A stretch of DNA of 64,000 nucleotides from Aureimonas sp. AU20 (GTDB lineage Bacteria; Pseudomonadota; Alphaproteobacteria; Rhizobiales; Rhizobiaceae), in the NCBI RefSeq assembly GCF_001442755.1, contig NZ_CP006367.1:2480001-2544000 (forward strand). The letters run 5' to 3'. This document shows, in pieces, positions 9,280 to 18,702 of the stretch. The notes below the pieces were generated by a model, which made no database searches, was not told the origin of the DNA, and was given only the letters and a program-made list of their open reading frames with translations. Made by a program: the position numbers and the translations under genes. Every line of letters begins with the position of its first letter. Positions within the stretch are counted from its first letter, which is position 1.

Positions 9280-10656
9280 ATGCGGATCGTCATTTGCGGT
9301 GCCGGGCAGGTGGGCTATGGCATCGCCGAACGCCTAGCCGCCGAGCAGAACGACGTGTCCGTCATCGACACGTCGCCTGCGCTGGTGAACGCGTTGCGCG
9401 AGCGGATCGACGCGCGCGGCATCGTCGGCAATGGCGCATATCCAGAAGTGCTGGCTGAGGCAGGCGCGGCCGAGGCGGACATGCTGATCGCGGTGACCCT
9501 GCACGACGAGGTCAACATGATCGCGTGCCAGGTCGCCCATTCCATCTTCAACGTGCCGTTGAAGATCGCCCGTATCCGCGCGCAGTCCTATCTCCAGCCG
9601 CATTGGCAGACCTTGTTCGCCACGGACCAGTTGCCGATCGACGTCGTGATCTCGCCGGAGATCGAGGTCGCGGAAATGGTTATGCGGCGGATCGCGCTGC
9701 CGGGCGCGGTGGACTCCGTCCGATTCGCCAGCGGCACGATCGCGCTTCTCGCCATCGAGTGCCACGACGAATGCCCGATTCTCAACATGCCGCTCGGCCA
9801 ATTGTCGGCGCTGTTTCCTGATCTCGGCGCGACCGTGGTCGGCATCTTTCGCGACGCCAACCTTTTCATTCCGAACTCGGCCGATCAGCTCTATGCCAAC
9901 GACCTCGCGTATGTCGTCGTGGAGCAGACCAATGTCGCGCGAACATTGGCGCTGTTCGGGCACGAGGAGCCGGAAGCCGGGCGGATCGTGATCGCGGGCG
10001 GCGGCAATGTCGGCCTTGCGGTCGCCCGCGCTATGGAGCGGCAGAAGACATCCAAGCGCCTCCGCGTGATCGAGCCTGACATTCTGAAGGCCAACAAGCT
10101 GGCCGACGAGCTTCGTCGCACCACCGTCCTCAACGGCAGCGCGCTCGATCCCGCGATACTGAAGGAAGCCGATATCGGCGAGGCCGATCTCATGGTGGCT
10201 CTCACCAACGACGATCAGGTCAATATCCTCTCTGGCGCGCTGGCCAAGCGGCTCGGCGCCAAGTCCAATCTCGTTCTGCTGAACGGGCGAACCTATCACG
10301 AGCTGTCACGAAGCTTCGGCGTCGACTCGGTGATCGACCCCAAATCCGTCACCATTTCTCGCGTGTTGCAGCATGTCCGCCGCGGCCGCATCCGGGCTGT
10401 TCATTCCGTCCAGAACGGCGTGGCGGAGGTGATCGAGGTCGAGGCCCTGGACACGTCGCCTCTGGTCGGGCGCCCGCTGCACGAGTTGAACTTGCCCGAC
10501 GGCCTGCGCATCGGCGCCATTTCGCGCAACGGCATCTTCATCCGGCCCAATGCCCAGACCCGCATCCAGGCGCGGGATCACGTCGTGATCTTCGTTCGGT
10601 CCACGGCGGTGCGGCAGGTCGAGCAGTTCTTCCGGGTGAGCCTGGAGTTCTTTTGA
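9280..10656 (+). CDS. trkA: Trk potassium uptake system NAD-binding regulatory subunit
   Basis: 458 residues, the usual length. Two tandem RCK units each have an N-terminal Rossmann nucleotide-binding loop (GAGQVGYGIAERL at the start and GGGNVGLAVARAM near 235) followed by an RCK-C domain. TrkA binds NAD(H) at the inner face of the membrane and gates the TrkH/TrkG potassium channel. No trkH lies in the window, so the channel gene must be elsewhere. The position after ntrYX is conserved in the order; co-transcription with ntrX is likely from the 10-bp gap. Confidence 0.93.
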   Translation: MRIVICGAGQVGYGIAERLAAEQNDVSVIDTSPALVNALRERIDARGIVGNGAYPEVLAEAGAAEADMLIAVTLHDEVNMIACQVAHSIFNVPLKIARIRAQSYLQPHWQTLFATDQLPIDVVISPEIEVAEMVMRRIALPGAVDSVRFASGTIALLAIECHDECPILNMPLGQLSALFPDLGATVVGIFRDANLFIPNSADQLYANDLAYVVVEQTNVARTLALFGHEEPEAGRIVIAGGGNVGLAVARAMERQKTSKRLRVIEPDILKANKLADELRRTTVLNGSALDPAILKEADIGEADLMVALTNDDQVNILSGALAKRLGAKSNLVLLNGRTYHELSRSFGVDSVIDPKSVTISRVLQHVRRGRIRAVHSVQNGVAEVIEVEALDTSPLVGRPLHELNLPDGLRIGAISRNGIFIRPNAQTRIQARDHVVIFVRSTAVRQVEQFFRVSLEFF

Positions 10657-10744
10657 CGCACCGGCGATTTTATCGGACCAATGGATGAGACCGCTCACGT
10701 CATCGGCTTGAAACGAATCGTGGGAATGGTCGACACTGTGACAT

Positions 10745-10807
10745 GGGGCGGCGAGCTCGCGCCCGCCGTCGAATAACAAGCACGTCCCGACGCACCAACG
10801 TGTCGGG
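10745..10807 (+). promoter_or_regulatory. hfq leader with two hairpins
   Basis: The 178-bp gap between trkA and hfq contains GGGCG-GCGAGCTCG-CGCCC (about 10746-10764) and CCCGAC (10786-10791) pairing with GTCGGG (10802-10807). There is no T-run after either, so they look more like trkA 3' end or hfq leader structures than a classical terminator. A CTTGAA upstream, at about 10709, could be a -35 box, but I see no good -10. Confidence 0.3.
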
Positions 10808-10834
10808 CAAGCCAAGAAGAGTGACTGATTTCCC

Positions 10835-11086
10835 ATGGCCGAGCGCCTTCCCAACCTGCAGGACCTGTTCCTCAACGCGGTCCGCAAACAGAAGATTTCC
10901 CTCACGATTTTCCTCGTGAACGGCGTCAAGCTGACCGGCGTCGTGACGTCCTTCGACAATTTTTGCGTGCTGCTTCGACGCGATGGGCACTCGCAACTTG
11001 TCTACAAGCACGCCATATCTACGATCATGCCGTCGCAGCCGGTCAATATGAACGACGGTGGGGAAGAAGGCGGGAAGTCTGATTGA
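10835..11086 (+). CDS. hfq: RNA chaperone Hfq
   Basis: 83 residues. The Sm1 ([15 protein letters not shown]) and Sm2 ([14 protein letters not shown]) motifs match the Hfq family closely. Hfq forms a hexamer that pairs small RNAs with mRNAs. The acidic, glycine-rich tail ([11 protein letters not shown]) is longer than in many relatives. The hfq-hflX order is widely conserved. Its TGA overlaps the putative TTG start of hflX by four bases. Confidence 0.97.
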   Translation: MAERLPNLQDLFLNAVRKQKISLTIFLVNGVKLTGVVTSFDNFCVLLRRDGHSQLVYKHAISTIMPSQPVNMNDGGEEGGKSD

Positions 11087-12462
11087 CTGAATTCGACAAG
11101 GCGTCCGGTTCCAAGGGACCGATCGAACACAAGCAGGTCGCGACTAGGGCAGGGGTGTTCGTCCCCGTTCTTCGGGAGCGTTCGCGCGCAGAAGAAGGGG
11201 CGGATCTAGTCCGGCGAGCCGACGAGGATCGCCTGATCGAGGCCGAAGGTCTCGCCGCCGCGATCGACCTTCATGTCGTCGCGCGCGGGATTATTCCCGT
11301 CTCGAAGGCTCAGCCGGCGACCCTGATCGGGTCCGGCAAAGTGGAAGAGCTGAAGGGCCTGGTGGCGGCCGAGGAAATAGGCCTCGTCATCGTGGACCAT
11401 CCGCTGACGCCGGTGCAGCAGCGCAATCTCGAAAAGGAACTCAACGCCAAGGTGCTGGACCGCACCGGCTTGATCTTGGAAATTTTCGGGCGGCGCGCGC
11501 GCACCAAGGAAGGCCGGCTCCAGGTGGAACTGGCGCATCTCAACTATCAGCGCGGGCGGCTTGTTCGCAGTTGGACCCACTTGGAGCGACAGCGCGGTGG
11601 CGCGGGCTTCCTCGGCGGCCCTGGCGAAACGCAGATTGAAGCGGATCGGCGGCAGTTGCAGGACAAGATCAAGCGTTTGGAAAAGGAGCTGGATCAGGTT
11701 CGCAAGACCCGCACTCTCCATCGCGCCAAGCGCAAGAAGACGCCCCATCCCGTGATCGCGCTGGTCGGCTATACCAATGCTGGCAAATCGACGCTCTTCA
11801 ATACGGTTACGGGCGCCGATGTCCTGGCCAAGAATCTGCTCTTCGCTACGCTCGACCCGACCTTGCGGCGCATCACGCTGCCGCATGGAACGGAAGTGAT
11901 CATGTCGGATACGGTGGGGTTCATTTCCGATCTTCCCACGCATCTCGTGGCCGCCTTCCGCGCAACGCTGGAAGAGGTGATCGAGGCCGATATCATCTTG
12001 CATGTGCGGGACATGTCGGACCCCGACAGCTTGGCCCAGTCCGCCGACGTCAACAAGATCCTGAAGGATCTCGACGTCGATGTGGACGACCCCGATCACG
12101 TCATCGAAGTCTGGAACAAGATCGACAGGCTGGACGAGTCGGCCCGTGTGCATCTGGCGCAGACCGCGGCGTCCAACGCCAAAGGTCCTTCGATCCATCT
12201 GGCCTCGGCCCTGACCGGTGAGGGTGTCGATGCGCTTCTTGCGGAGATCGAGCGTCGCATCGCCGGCAAGGCGGAGTTGTTGGAACTCGACGTTCCCTCC
12301 GACAGCATGACGGTCCTGCCGTGGGTCTATGAGAACTCGATCGTGCGCGAACGCGAGGATCTCGAAGACGGCGGCGTGCATCTCGTTTTGGACGTGACAC
12401 GCCAGGCGCGGTCCGACCTCCAGCGGCTCGGCTCCCGTTATCCCAACCTTCGGATCGACTGA
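11083..12462 (+). CDS. hflX: ribosome-associated GTPase HflX
   Basis: 459 residues. The N-terminal HflX domain has the GLIEL-like [15 protein letters not shown] helix. The G domain contains G1 [10 protein letters not shown]3 DTVGF and G4 NKID. HflX splits stalled ribosomes and binds the 50S subunit. No ATG or GTG fits the N-terminus. The TTG at 11083, four bases inside the end of hfq, has GGGAAG five bases upstream (11072-11077) and gives a family-like N-terminus. Translation is therefore probably coupled to hfq and may be weak. Confidence 0.92.
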   Translation: MTEFDKASGSKGPIEHKQVATRAGVFVPVLRERSRAEEGADLVRRADEDRLIEAEGLAAAIDLHVVARGIIPVSKAQPATLIGSGKVEELKGLVAAEEIGLVIVDHPLTPVQQRNLEKELNAKVLDRTGLILEIFGRRARTKEGRLQVELAHLNYQRGRLVRSWTHLERQRGGAGFLGGPGETQIEADRRQLQDKIKRLEKELDQVRKTRTLHRAKRKKTPHPVIALVGYTNAGKSTLFNTVTGADVLAKNLLFATLDPTLRRITLPHGTEVIMSDTVGFISDLPTHLVAAFRATLEEVIEADIILHVRDMSDPDSLAQSADVNKILKDLDVDVDDPDHVIEVWNKIDRLDESARVHLAQTAASNAKGPSIHLASALTGEGVDALLAEIERRIAGKAELLELDVPSDSMTVLPWVYENSIVREREDLEDGGVHLVLDVTRQARSDLQRLGSRYPNLRID

Positions 12463-12473
12463 TCTCGGGCGGA

Positions 12474-12513
12474 GTCGAGCGGTCGCGTATCATCTGATGC
12501 GCGACCGCTCGAC
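12474..12513. terminator. perfect 14-bp hairpin between convergent hflX and mazG
   Basis: GTCGAGCGGTCGCG (12474-12487) pairs perfectly with CGCGACCGCTCGAC (12500-12513) around a 12-base loop. It fills most of the 62-bp gap between the two stop codons. Neither side has a strong T-run (ATTTC follows on the plus strand). It may therefore act as a 3'-end stabiliser or a bidirectional, non-canonical terminator. Confidence 0.65.
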
Positions 12514-12524
12514 ATTTCAACGCT

Positions 12525-13406
12525 TCAGCCGATGATACTCTCGGCTTCCGGCTGCGACGAGCGCTTGGCTCGCACCCACAGCGCCTCCAGCTCGTCCAGG
12601 GACAGATCCGCAAGGCGGAGATTCTCGTCATCCGCTGCGACCTCCATCAGCCGAAAACGATCGCGAAACTTCGCAACAGTTCCTCTAAGCGCCGAGTCCG
12701 GGTCGATCTCGTAGCGCCGCCCGAGATTGACGAGCGTGAACAGGAGATCTCCCAGCTCGTCGCTCCGCTCTTGGCTGGTGGACGCCGCTTCGAACTCCGC
12801 CGTTTCCTCGCGTAGCTTGGCGATGATCGGTTCGGGCGTCGTCCAGTCGAAGCCGACGGTCGCGGCCTTTTCCTGCAGCTTCCTTGCCAAAGTCAGCGCT
12901 GGCAGCGCTCCCGGCACCGTGTCGAGAAGACTTGTCGCGGCCTCGTTCCGGCCCGACCATTCCGAGCGCTCGGCCGTACCATCCAACTCGGCCCGCAGGC
13001 GGACGGCGCGAGCCTCGGCGCGCTCGCGCTTTTCCTCGGCCTTGATGCGCTCCCATTGTCCCTTGGCGGACCGCGCACTGCGCGCATCGGTATCCCCGAA
13101 GACATGCGGATGGCGCCGGATCATCTTGCGCGTGATGCCTTCGACCACATCCTCGAAATCGAAGAGGCCGGCCTCGGCGGCGAGCTGGCTATAGTAGACG
13201 ACCTGAAGCAGGAGGTCGCCCAGTTCTTCCTTGAGATCGTCCGGGTCGCGACGCTCGATCGCGTCCACCACCTCGAACGTTTCCTCGATCGTATAGGGAA
13301 TGATCGTGTCGAAGCTCTGCTCGAGATCCCAGGGGCAACCCGTGTCTGGGGCACGCAGGGCACTCATGATTTCGACCAAGCGCTTCATGTCTCGCGACGG
13401 CTGCAT
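12525..13406 (-). CDS. mazG: nucleoside triphosphate pyrophosphohydrolase MazG
   Basis: 293 residues with two MazG repeats. Each has the metal-binding EExx(D/E)...ELxD pattern: EETFEVVD/EELGDLLLQ in the first and EETAEFEA/DELGDLLFT in the second. The enzyme hydrolyses NTPs and dNTPs to monophosphates, clearing aberrant nucleotides. I chose the ATG at 13404-13406 (MQPSRD) because GGAG sits six bases upstream and homologues begin about there. The ATG at 13416-13418, two codons of which form that GGAG, is the alternative. Confidence 0.93.
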   Translation of the reverse strand: MQPSRDMKRLVEIMSALRAPDTGCPWDLEQSFDTIIPYTIEETFEVVDAIERRDPDDLKEELGDLLLQVVYYSQLAAEAGLFDFEDVVEGITRKMIRRHPHVFGDTDARSARSAKGQWERIKAEEKRERAEARAVRLRAELDGTAERSEWSGRNEAATSLLDTVPGALPALTLARKLQEKAATVGFDWTTPEPIIAKLREETAEFEAASTSQERSDELGDLLFTLVNLGRRYEIDPDSALRGTVAKFRDRFRLMEVAADDENLRLADLSLDELEALWVRAKRSSQPEAESIIG

Positions 13407-13419
13407 CTCAAACTCCATC

Positions 13420-13478
13420 GGCCGATCCGTACATCGGTCCTGAACGCAGGACCGATGTCGGTCAAGCTGGGATCGGCC
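13420..13478. repeat. nested inverted repeats upstream of mazG
   Basis: Outer arms GGCCGATC (13420-13427) and GATCGGCC (13471-13478) enclose perfect inner arms ACATCGGTCCTG (13431-13442) and CAGGACCGATGT (13447-13458) with a four-base loop. The whole lies 14 bp upstream of the mazG start and could fold in RNA or extrude in DNA. No T-run follows in either direction. Confidence 0.7.
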
Positions 13479-13704
13479 CCAGCGATCGACGGATAGGGGG
13501 CGGACCAGCTGATATCTCCACCACCTCTCCCTCATCACCTCAGCATCTAATACTCATAATATGGATTATGGAACACGATAAGTGCTGATGGTTGTTGAAG
13601 CCTGGCCTGTGAGACCAGTTTATAGTTCGAAGACTGAATGTGCGGAGAAGTTGGAAAAGCGCGTCGATCCACTCGTCCTTTTGCAGGACGAAGCGTCCTG
13701 ACGC
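13479..13704. other. intergenic region with AT-rich core between MBL hydrolase and mazG
   Basis: With the nested repeat, this 298-bp gap is one of the longest in the window. The stretch about 13536-13640 is strikingly AT-rich for this genome (for example CTAATACTCATAATATGGATTATGG). A short hairpin AGGACG-AAG-CGTCCT lies just before the MBL stop codon. I see no coding frame and no convincing tRNA. It may hold the mazG promoter, but I cannot place clear boxes. Confidence 0.5.
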
Positions 13705-14514
13705 TCAGCCGAGATCGAACTCGATTTGCAGGCCGTCATAGGCGGGCGCGACATGGTCGGGCAGCGTGCGCAGCAGCGTCTGGTAGTCCAGCGGCGTGTG
13801 CATATGGGTTAGAACGGCGCGCGGCGCACGGAACCGAGCGATCCAATCGATCGCCTGTTCGAGTGAGAGATGGCTGGGATGACGCCGATACTGGAGAGCA
13901 TCGATGACGAGCAGCTCCACTCCCTCGATGGCGCTCTGCGCGCTTTCTGGAAAGTCGCTGACATCGCTGCAATAGGCGATCGGCCCGACACGGAACCCGA
14001 GCGACAGGATCGAACCGTGATCCTGCTCGAACGGCAGGAACTCGATCGTGCCGCCGGCACCGTCGATACGGATGGGCTCCAACGGGGTAATCGGCAGTCG
14101 TCGAACGATCGGCGGATACGCGCTGCCGGGCGGCGTCTGGAAGCAGTAGCCGAAGGCCTCGCGCAGGCGGACATAGGTCGCGTCGTCGGCGTAGAGGTCG
14201 ATCTCTCGGCCTGTCTCCAGAAAGAAGCCGCGAATGTCGTCCAGGCCATGGAAATGGTCGGCATGGGGATGCGTCACCAAGACGGCATCGAGATGCCGGA
14301 CGCTTTCTCGAAGCATCTGCTCGCGAAAGTCCGGGCCGCAATCGATCACCACGACGGTCCGCCCGTCACGACCGAGCCGCTCGATCATGGCCGAGCACCG
14401 GCCGCGCCGGTTGCGCGGCTCGTTCGGATCGCAGGCGCCCCAATCCCCGGTGATGCGCGGCGTCCCTGGCGAACTGCCGCATCCCAGGATGGTGAGGCGC
14501 AAGCGATCGGTCAC
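13705..14514 (-). CDS. MBL-fold metallohydrolase, PhnP-like
   Basis: 269 residues. The metallo-beta-lactamase signature THPHADHFHGLDD binds two metal ions, and further ligands lie in CSDVSDF and LTHMHT. The fold and length resemble PhnP phosphodiesterases, but no phn genes are near, so the substrate is unknown. It starts with GTG (14512-14514), preceded by AGGAGG at good spacing, nine bases after the tatD stop. It is the conserved last member of the dacA-tmk-holB-metG-tatD run in Hyphomicrobiales. Confidence 0.85.
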   Translation of the reverse strand: MTDRLRLTILGCGSSPGTPRITGDWGACDPNEPRNRRGRCSAMIERLGRDGRTVVVIDCGPDFREQMLRESVRHLDAVLVTHPHADHFHGLDDIRGFFLETGREIDLYADDATYVRLREAFGYCFQTPPGSAYPPIVRRLPITPLEPIRIDGAGGTIEFLPFEQDHGSILSLGFRVGPIAYCSDVSDFPESAQSAIEGVELLVIDALQYRRHPSHLSLEQAIDWIARFRAPRAVLTHMHTPLDYQTLLRTLPDHVAPAYDGLQIEFDLG

Positions 14515-14523
14515 GCAGCCTCC

Positions 14524-15321
14524 TTACGCGGCGCCGCCGGGGACGCGGCTGAACAGGCGGAAGAAATTGTCGGTCGTGGCGGCGGCGATCGTATCGAGAT
14601 CGAGATCCTTCACCTTGGCAAGCGCTTCGGCCGTATGACGGACGAAGGCCGGCTCATTGCGCTTGCCGCGATGGGGCGGCGGTGCAAGGAACGGCGCATC
14701 CGTTTCGACCAGCAGCCGCTCCATCGGCACGCCCCGCGCGATGGAGCGGATCTCCTCCGACTTGTTGAAGGTTAGGATACCGGAGAAGGACACATAGCCG
14801 CCGAGTTCCACCCCGGCTTCCGCCAGCCGTCGGCCGGACGAGAAGCAATGGAGGATGAAGGGAAAGGCTCCGAGGCGCGTCTGCTCGCTCAGGATGGCCT
14901 CGATATCGGCATCGGCGTCGCGCGCATGGATGACGAGCGGCAGCCCGGTCTCGCGAGCCGCCTCGATATGGCGAATGAAGACCGGCTTCTGAACTTCGGG
15001 CGGCGCGCGGTCGTAGAAATAGTCGAGCCCTGCCTCGCCGATCGCCACGATCTTCGGGTTTCGGCTGAGGCGAACGATCTCCTCGGTCGGAACGTCCGGC
15101 TCGGCTGCAGCGCTCAGCGGATGCGTGCCGACCGAAGCATAGACTTGGGCGAATCGCTCGGTCAGTCGCAACAGATTGGGCAGCTTCGAAGTGTAGGTCG
15201 AGATCGTCACCATCAACCCGACACCGTTCTCGCCCGCTCGCGCCAAAATGGCGTCGAGGTCGGACGCGAACTCCGGAAAGTCGAGATGACAATGGCTGTC
15301 GACCAGATAGGGCCGCGTCAT
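14524..15321 (-). CDS. tatD: TatD-family metal-dependent deoxyribonuclease
   Basis: 265 residues. The metal ligands typical of TatD/YcfH are visible: DSHCHLDF at the N-terminus, GEAGLDYFYD, HARDAD, HCFSSG and ETDAPFLAPPPHRG. The protein is a 3'-5' exonuclease-like hydrolase. The ATG at 15319-15321 overlaps the metG TGA by one base; a GTG one codon earlier (15324) would overlap by four. Either way translation is coupled to metG. Confidence 0.93.
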   Translation of the reverse strand: MTRPYLVDSHCHLDFPEFASDLDAILARAGENGVGLMVTISTYTSKLPNLLRLTERFAQVYASVGTHPLSAAAEPDVPTEEIVRLSRNPKIVAIGEAGLDYFYDRAPPEVQKPVFIRHIEAARETGLPLVIHARDADADIEAILSEQTRLGAFPFILHCFSSGRRLAEAGVELGGYVSFSGILTFNKSEEIRSIARGVPMERLLVETDAPFLAPPPHRGKRNEPAFVRHTAEALAKVKDLDLDTIAAATTDNFFRLFSRVPGGAA

Positions 15322-16868
15322 CACGCGTTGCCCGCTTCCGGCTCGACGAAGCGCGGGAAGACGCCGGAGGGCGCCGGCAGCTCGCGCCCGGCCGGCAGGA
15401 CCGTGCCGTGATCAAGCGAGGCGAAGCTTCGCTCGTCAGCGCCCACGGCCAGAAGATCGAGCAGTTTACCGCAGGATTCCGGCATGACAGGCTGGAGCAG
15501 GATGGCGACGCGGCGAACGACCTCGGCGGTCACGTAGAGAACGGTTCCCATCCGCGCCGGATCGGTCTTTCGCAGCACCCACGGTTCCTGAGCCGCGAAG
15601 TAGCGGTTCGTCTCGGACACCGTGGCGACGATCGTGGCCAGCATGGAATGAAGTTCCTGCCGATCGATCGAGGCGCGGCACAGCTGCAGGAGCTGGCCGC
15701 TTTGATTGAGAATGGCATGATCGGCTTCGGTGAAGTCGAGCGGCTCGGGCACCCTGCCCTCGCAGTTCTTGGCGATCATCGACAGCGAGCGCTGTGCCAG
15801 ATTGCCGAGATCGTTCGCGAGCTCGGAATTCATCCGGGCGACGATCGCCTCGTGCGAGTAATTGCCGTCCTGGCCGAAGGGCACCTCGCGCAGGAGGAAG
15901 TAGCGGAAGGGATCGAGCCCGTAGACATCGACCAGCGCGATCGGATCGATCACGTTGCCGACCGACTTCGACATCTTCTCTCCGCGATTGAAGAGAAAAC
16001 CATGGACGAAGATGCGCTTGGGCAGCTCGATCCCGGCCGACAGCAGAAAGGCCGGCCAATAGACCGCGTGGAAGCGGACGATGTCCTTGCCGATGACATG
16101 GAGATCGGCCGGCCAGAAGCGATTGCGCTCGCCCGCATCGGGAAAGCCGGTCGCAGTCAGGTAGTTGGTGAGCGCATCGACCCAGACATACATGACATGC
16201 CGCTCGTCGCCGGGAACGGGAATGCCCCAGTCGAAGGTCGTGCGGGAGATCGACAGGTCGCGAAGGCCGGATTTGACGAAGGAAACGATCTCGTTGCGCC
16301 GCTCGGCCGGCCCGATGAAGTCGGGATGCGCCTCATAATGGGAGAGCAGCCGCTCACCGAACTGCGACAGGCGGAAGAAATAGCTTTCCTCCTCCACCCA
16401 CTCGACCGGCGTGCCCTGGGGACCCAGGCGCTTGCCGTCCTCAGCCAGCCGGGTTTCGTCCTCCGCGTAATAGGCCTCGTCGCGGACGGAGTACCAGCCG
16501 GCATAGGAGCTCTTGTAAATGTCGCCGGCCTCGACCATCCGAGTCCAAATCGCCTGGCTCGCCTTGCGATGGCGCTCTTCCGTGGTGCGGATGAAATCGT
16601 CGTTGGAGCTACCGACGCGCCGACCCATCTCCTGGAATTCGCCGGAGTTTCGGGTTGCCAGTTCGATCGGCTCGATGCCAAGGTTTCGCGCGGTCTGCAG
16701 CATCTTGATGCCGTGTTCGTCCGTCCCGGTGAGGAACAGGACGTCGTAGCCATCCAGCCGTTTGAACCGGGCGATTGTGTCGGTGGCGATCAGCTCGTAG
16801 GCATGGCCGATATGCGGGCGCCCGTTGGGATAAGAGATCGCGGTGGTCAGATAGAAGGTCTCAGCCAT
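15321..16868 (-). CDS. metG: methionine--tRNA ligase
   Basis: 515 residues. The class I signatures PHIGHA near residue 20 and KMSKS near 300 are intact. The connecting insertion around [17 protein letters not shown] lacks the paired CxxC knuckles of the zinc-binding E. coli type, so this is the compact zinc-free form. There is no C-terminal tRNA-binding EMAP-like extension. It charges initiator and elongator tRNA-Met. It lies 86 bases after holB and is coupled to tatD. Confidence 0.96.
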   Translation of the reverse strand: MAETFYLTTAISYPNGRPHIGHAYELIATDTIARFKRLDGYDVLFLTGTDEHGIKMLQTARNLGIEPIELATRNSGEFQEMGRRVGSSNDDFIRTTEERHRKASQAIWTRMVEAGDIYKSSYAGWYSVRDEAYYAEDETRLAEDGKRLGPQGTPVEWVEEESYFFRLSQFGERLLSHYEAHPDFIGPAERRNEIVSFVKSGLRDLSISRTTFDWGIPVPGDERHVMYVWVDALTNYLTATGFPDAGERNRFWPADLHVIGKDIVRFHAVYWPAFLLSAGIELPKRIFVHGFLFNRGEKMSKSVGNVIDPIALVDVYGLDPFRYFLLREVPFGQDGNYSHEAIVARMNSELANDLGNLAQRSLSMIAKNCEGRVPEPLDFTEADHAILNQSGQLLQLCRASIDRQELHSMLATIVATVSETNRYFAAQEPWVLRKTDPARMGTVLYVTAEVVRRVAILLQPVMPESCGKLLDLLAVGADERSFASLDHGTVLPAGRELPAPSGVFPRFVEPEAGNA

Positions 16869-16954
16869 ATCGATCGTCTTGCCTGCAGGAATCGGTCAAC
16901 TCTGGCCGCAATAAACCATCCCGTGCCGCCCCTCAACAAAGCGATCGCAATCGT

Positions 16955-18004
16955 TTAGCGGTTCTTCTCCCGAACGGCAGCCAGACCCGAGGCGAAGGTG
17001 ATGAGCGTCTGCTTACGATCGAGGTTGAAGGCCGCCGCGTCCTGCCATCGGCCCGTCTCGCTTCGCCAGAATTCGGCAAGCGCCGCCCCCAAGCGCTGAT
17101 CCCCCGTCGTGACCGCCCGGCGCGCGTCCTGGGCCAAGCGATCGAACAAGCCATCGCGCACCAATCCCCAGGCTTCCTCGCGGCCCTTCTGGGACAGACT
17201 ATCGGCCAAGGCGTGGACATGACGCCAGTCGGTCCGCCCCGCGCCGTAGACCTTATCCACCTCCTGCATGATCTCCAGGCCGCCCGACACGATCTGATGA
17301 TAGGCCGAGCGCAGGCTGCCGCCGGAAAGCTTCGCGGCCGCGGTGATCGAGGAGGCGTCCTGTTCGGGAAAACTCGCGGCAAGACCGCGCGCGACAGCCT
17401 CAGCGGACAGCGGCGAGAAGCGGAGTGTTCTGGCACGCGAGCGGATCGTCGGAAGAAGCCGGCCCGGCATGTGGTTGACGATCAAGAAGATCGAACGCTC
17501 CGGCGGCTCCTCCAGGATCTTCAGAAGCGCATTTGCAGCGTTGCGGTTCATGTCGTCGGCGGGGTCGATCAGGGCCACACGCCAGTTGTCGGCCGCCGTG
17601 CTTCGGAAGAAGTGATTGAGGCGACGGACTTCATCGACGGTGATCTGCGTCCGAAAGCCCTCGCCCCGATCCATCGGCGGACGGCGGATATGCAAAAAAT
17701 TGGGGTGGCTGCCCTGCGCCATCTGGCGAAGGACGGGATGGTCCTCGTGGAAACTCGGCTCGCCATGAGCCTGATCTACGAGAACACCTTCGCCGCCGAT
17801 CAGGCGCCGCGCGAAGGCATAGGCCGTGGTCGCCTTGCCGATGCCTTCCGGCCCTTGGAACAACCAGGCATGATGCAACCGTCCGTCCGTCAGAGCCGAC
17901 TGGAGTTGGCCCCACTCGGCGGCCCGACCCAGAAGCGTTATCCGCTCCGCCGGAGTGGGGATGTCAGCAATGTCGTCATGCCCCGCGACGATGGTCAGCG
18001 TCAT
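16955..18004 (-). CDS. holB: DNA polymerase III subunit delta'
   Basis: 349 residues of AAA+ clamp-loader type. The P-loop reads GPEGIGKA, with alanine where an active ATPase has Ser/Thr, as expected for the non-hydrolysing delta' subunit. The protein contains no cysteine at all, so the four-Cys zinc module of E. coli delta' is missing. NAANALLKILEEPP is a strong family motif. It acts in the clamp loader that places the beta clamp on primed DNA. Its ATG overlaps the tmk stop (ATGA). Confidence 0.92.
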   Translation of the reverse strand: MTLTIVAGHDDIADIPTPAERITLLGRAAEWGQLQSALTDGRLHHAWLFQGPEGIGKATTAYAFARRLIGGEGVLVDQAHGEPSFHEDHPVLRQMAQGSHPNFLHIRRPPMDRGEGFRTQITVDEVRRLNHFFRSTAADNWRVALIDPADDMNRNAANALLKILEEPPERSIFLIVNHMPGRLLPTIRSRARTLRFSPLSAEAVARGLAASFPEQDASSITAAAKLSGGSLRSAYHQIVSGGLEIMQEVDKVYGAGRTDWRHVHALADSLSQKGREEAWGLVRDGLFDRLAQDARRAVTTGDQRLGAALAEFWRSETGRWQDAAAFNLDRKQTLITFASGLAAVREKNR

Positions 18005-18702
18005 GGCGATAGCTTCCCCAGCTGTTGGGGAAAGCTCTGTTTCCGGACAAGCCGTTCCATGACGATCCGCCGGATCTCGGCTTCGATCACATCGGCCTCA
18101 CGCGCGGCATCCACCACCACGCAACGGCTCGGCTCCGAGGCGGCGATCCGCAGGAAGGCCTTCCGCCTTTGCTCGTGCAGAGCGACGGGCTCACTTTCGA
18201 ACCGATCGGCGGCGTCCTGGCCTCGCCGGGTGGCCGCGCGTTGCAGACCCTGCTCGGCCGGAATGTCGAGAATCAGCGTCAGATCAGGGACGACCCCCTC
18301 CAACGTCGCGGCTTCCATCACGGCCAGCGTCTCGGGCGCAACGCCGCCGACGCTGCCCTGATAGACCCGGGTCGAATCATGGAACCGGTCGCAGAGCACG
18401 ATCTCGCCGCGCCAAAGGGCCGGCAGGATCACGCCCTCAATATGGTCGCGCCGTCCCGCCGCGAACAGCAGGGCCTCCGTTTCGCCGCCGAGGTCGCGAG
18501 CCCGGCCGGACAGGAGGATCTGCCGGAGCGCATCGGCGGCCGGTGTCCCGCCGGGCTCGCGCGTCGTGCAGACCTCATGCCCCTGCTCGCGCAGGAATGA
18601 GGCCAAACGAGCGATCTGCGTCGTCTTGCCGCTTCCCTCGCCTCCCTCGAAAGTGAGAAAGAAGCCGGCGCTTGGATCGGTTATGGACGTGGCTTCTCTC
18701 AT
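18001..18702 (-). CDS. tmk: thymidylate kinase
   Basis: 233 residues. The P-loop EGGEGSGKTTQ, the DR(Y/H) element DRFHDSTRVYQG and the REPGGTP substrate loop are all present. It phosphorylates dTMP to dTDP for DNA synthesis. The N-terminus is about ten residues longer than in E. coli (MREATSITDPSAG). The ATG at 18700-18702 overlaps the dacA stop codon, and the gene is coupled at both ends within the dacA-tmk-holB operon. Confidence 0.95.
   Translation of the reverse strand: MREATSITDPSAGFFLTFEGGEGSGKTTQIARLASFLREQGHEVCTTREPGGTPAADALRQILLSGRARDLGGETEALLFAAGRRDHIEGVILPALWRGEIVLCDRFHDSTRVYQGSVGGVAPETLAVMEAATLEGVVPDLTLILDIPAEQGLQRAATRRGQDAADRFESEPVALHEQRRKAFLRIAASEPSRCVVVDAAREADVIEAEIRRIVMERLVRKQSFPQQLGKLSP

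Noticed and set aside
13590..13650. A tRNA-like or small RNA gene around CTGGCCTGTGAGACCAG and GTTCGAAG
   Set aside because: Only one weak stem forms; no cloverleaf and no terminator.
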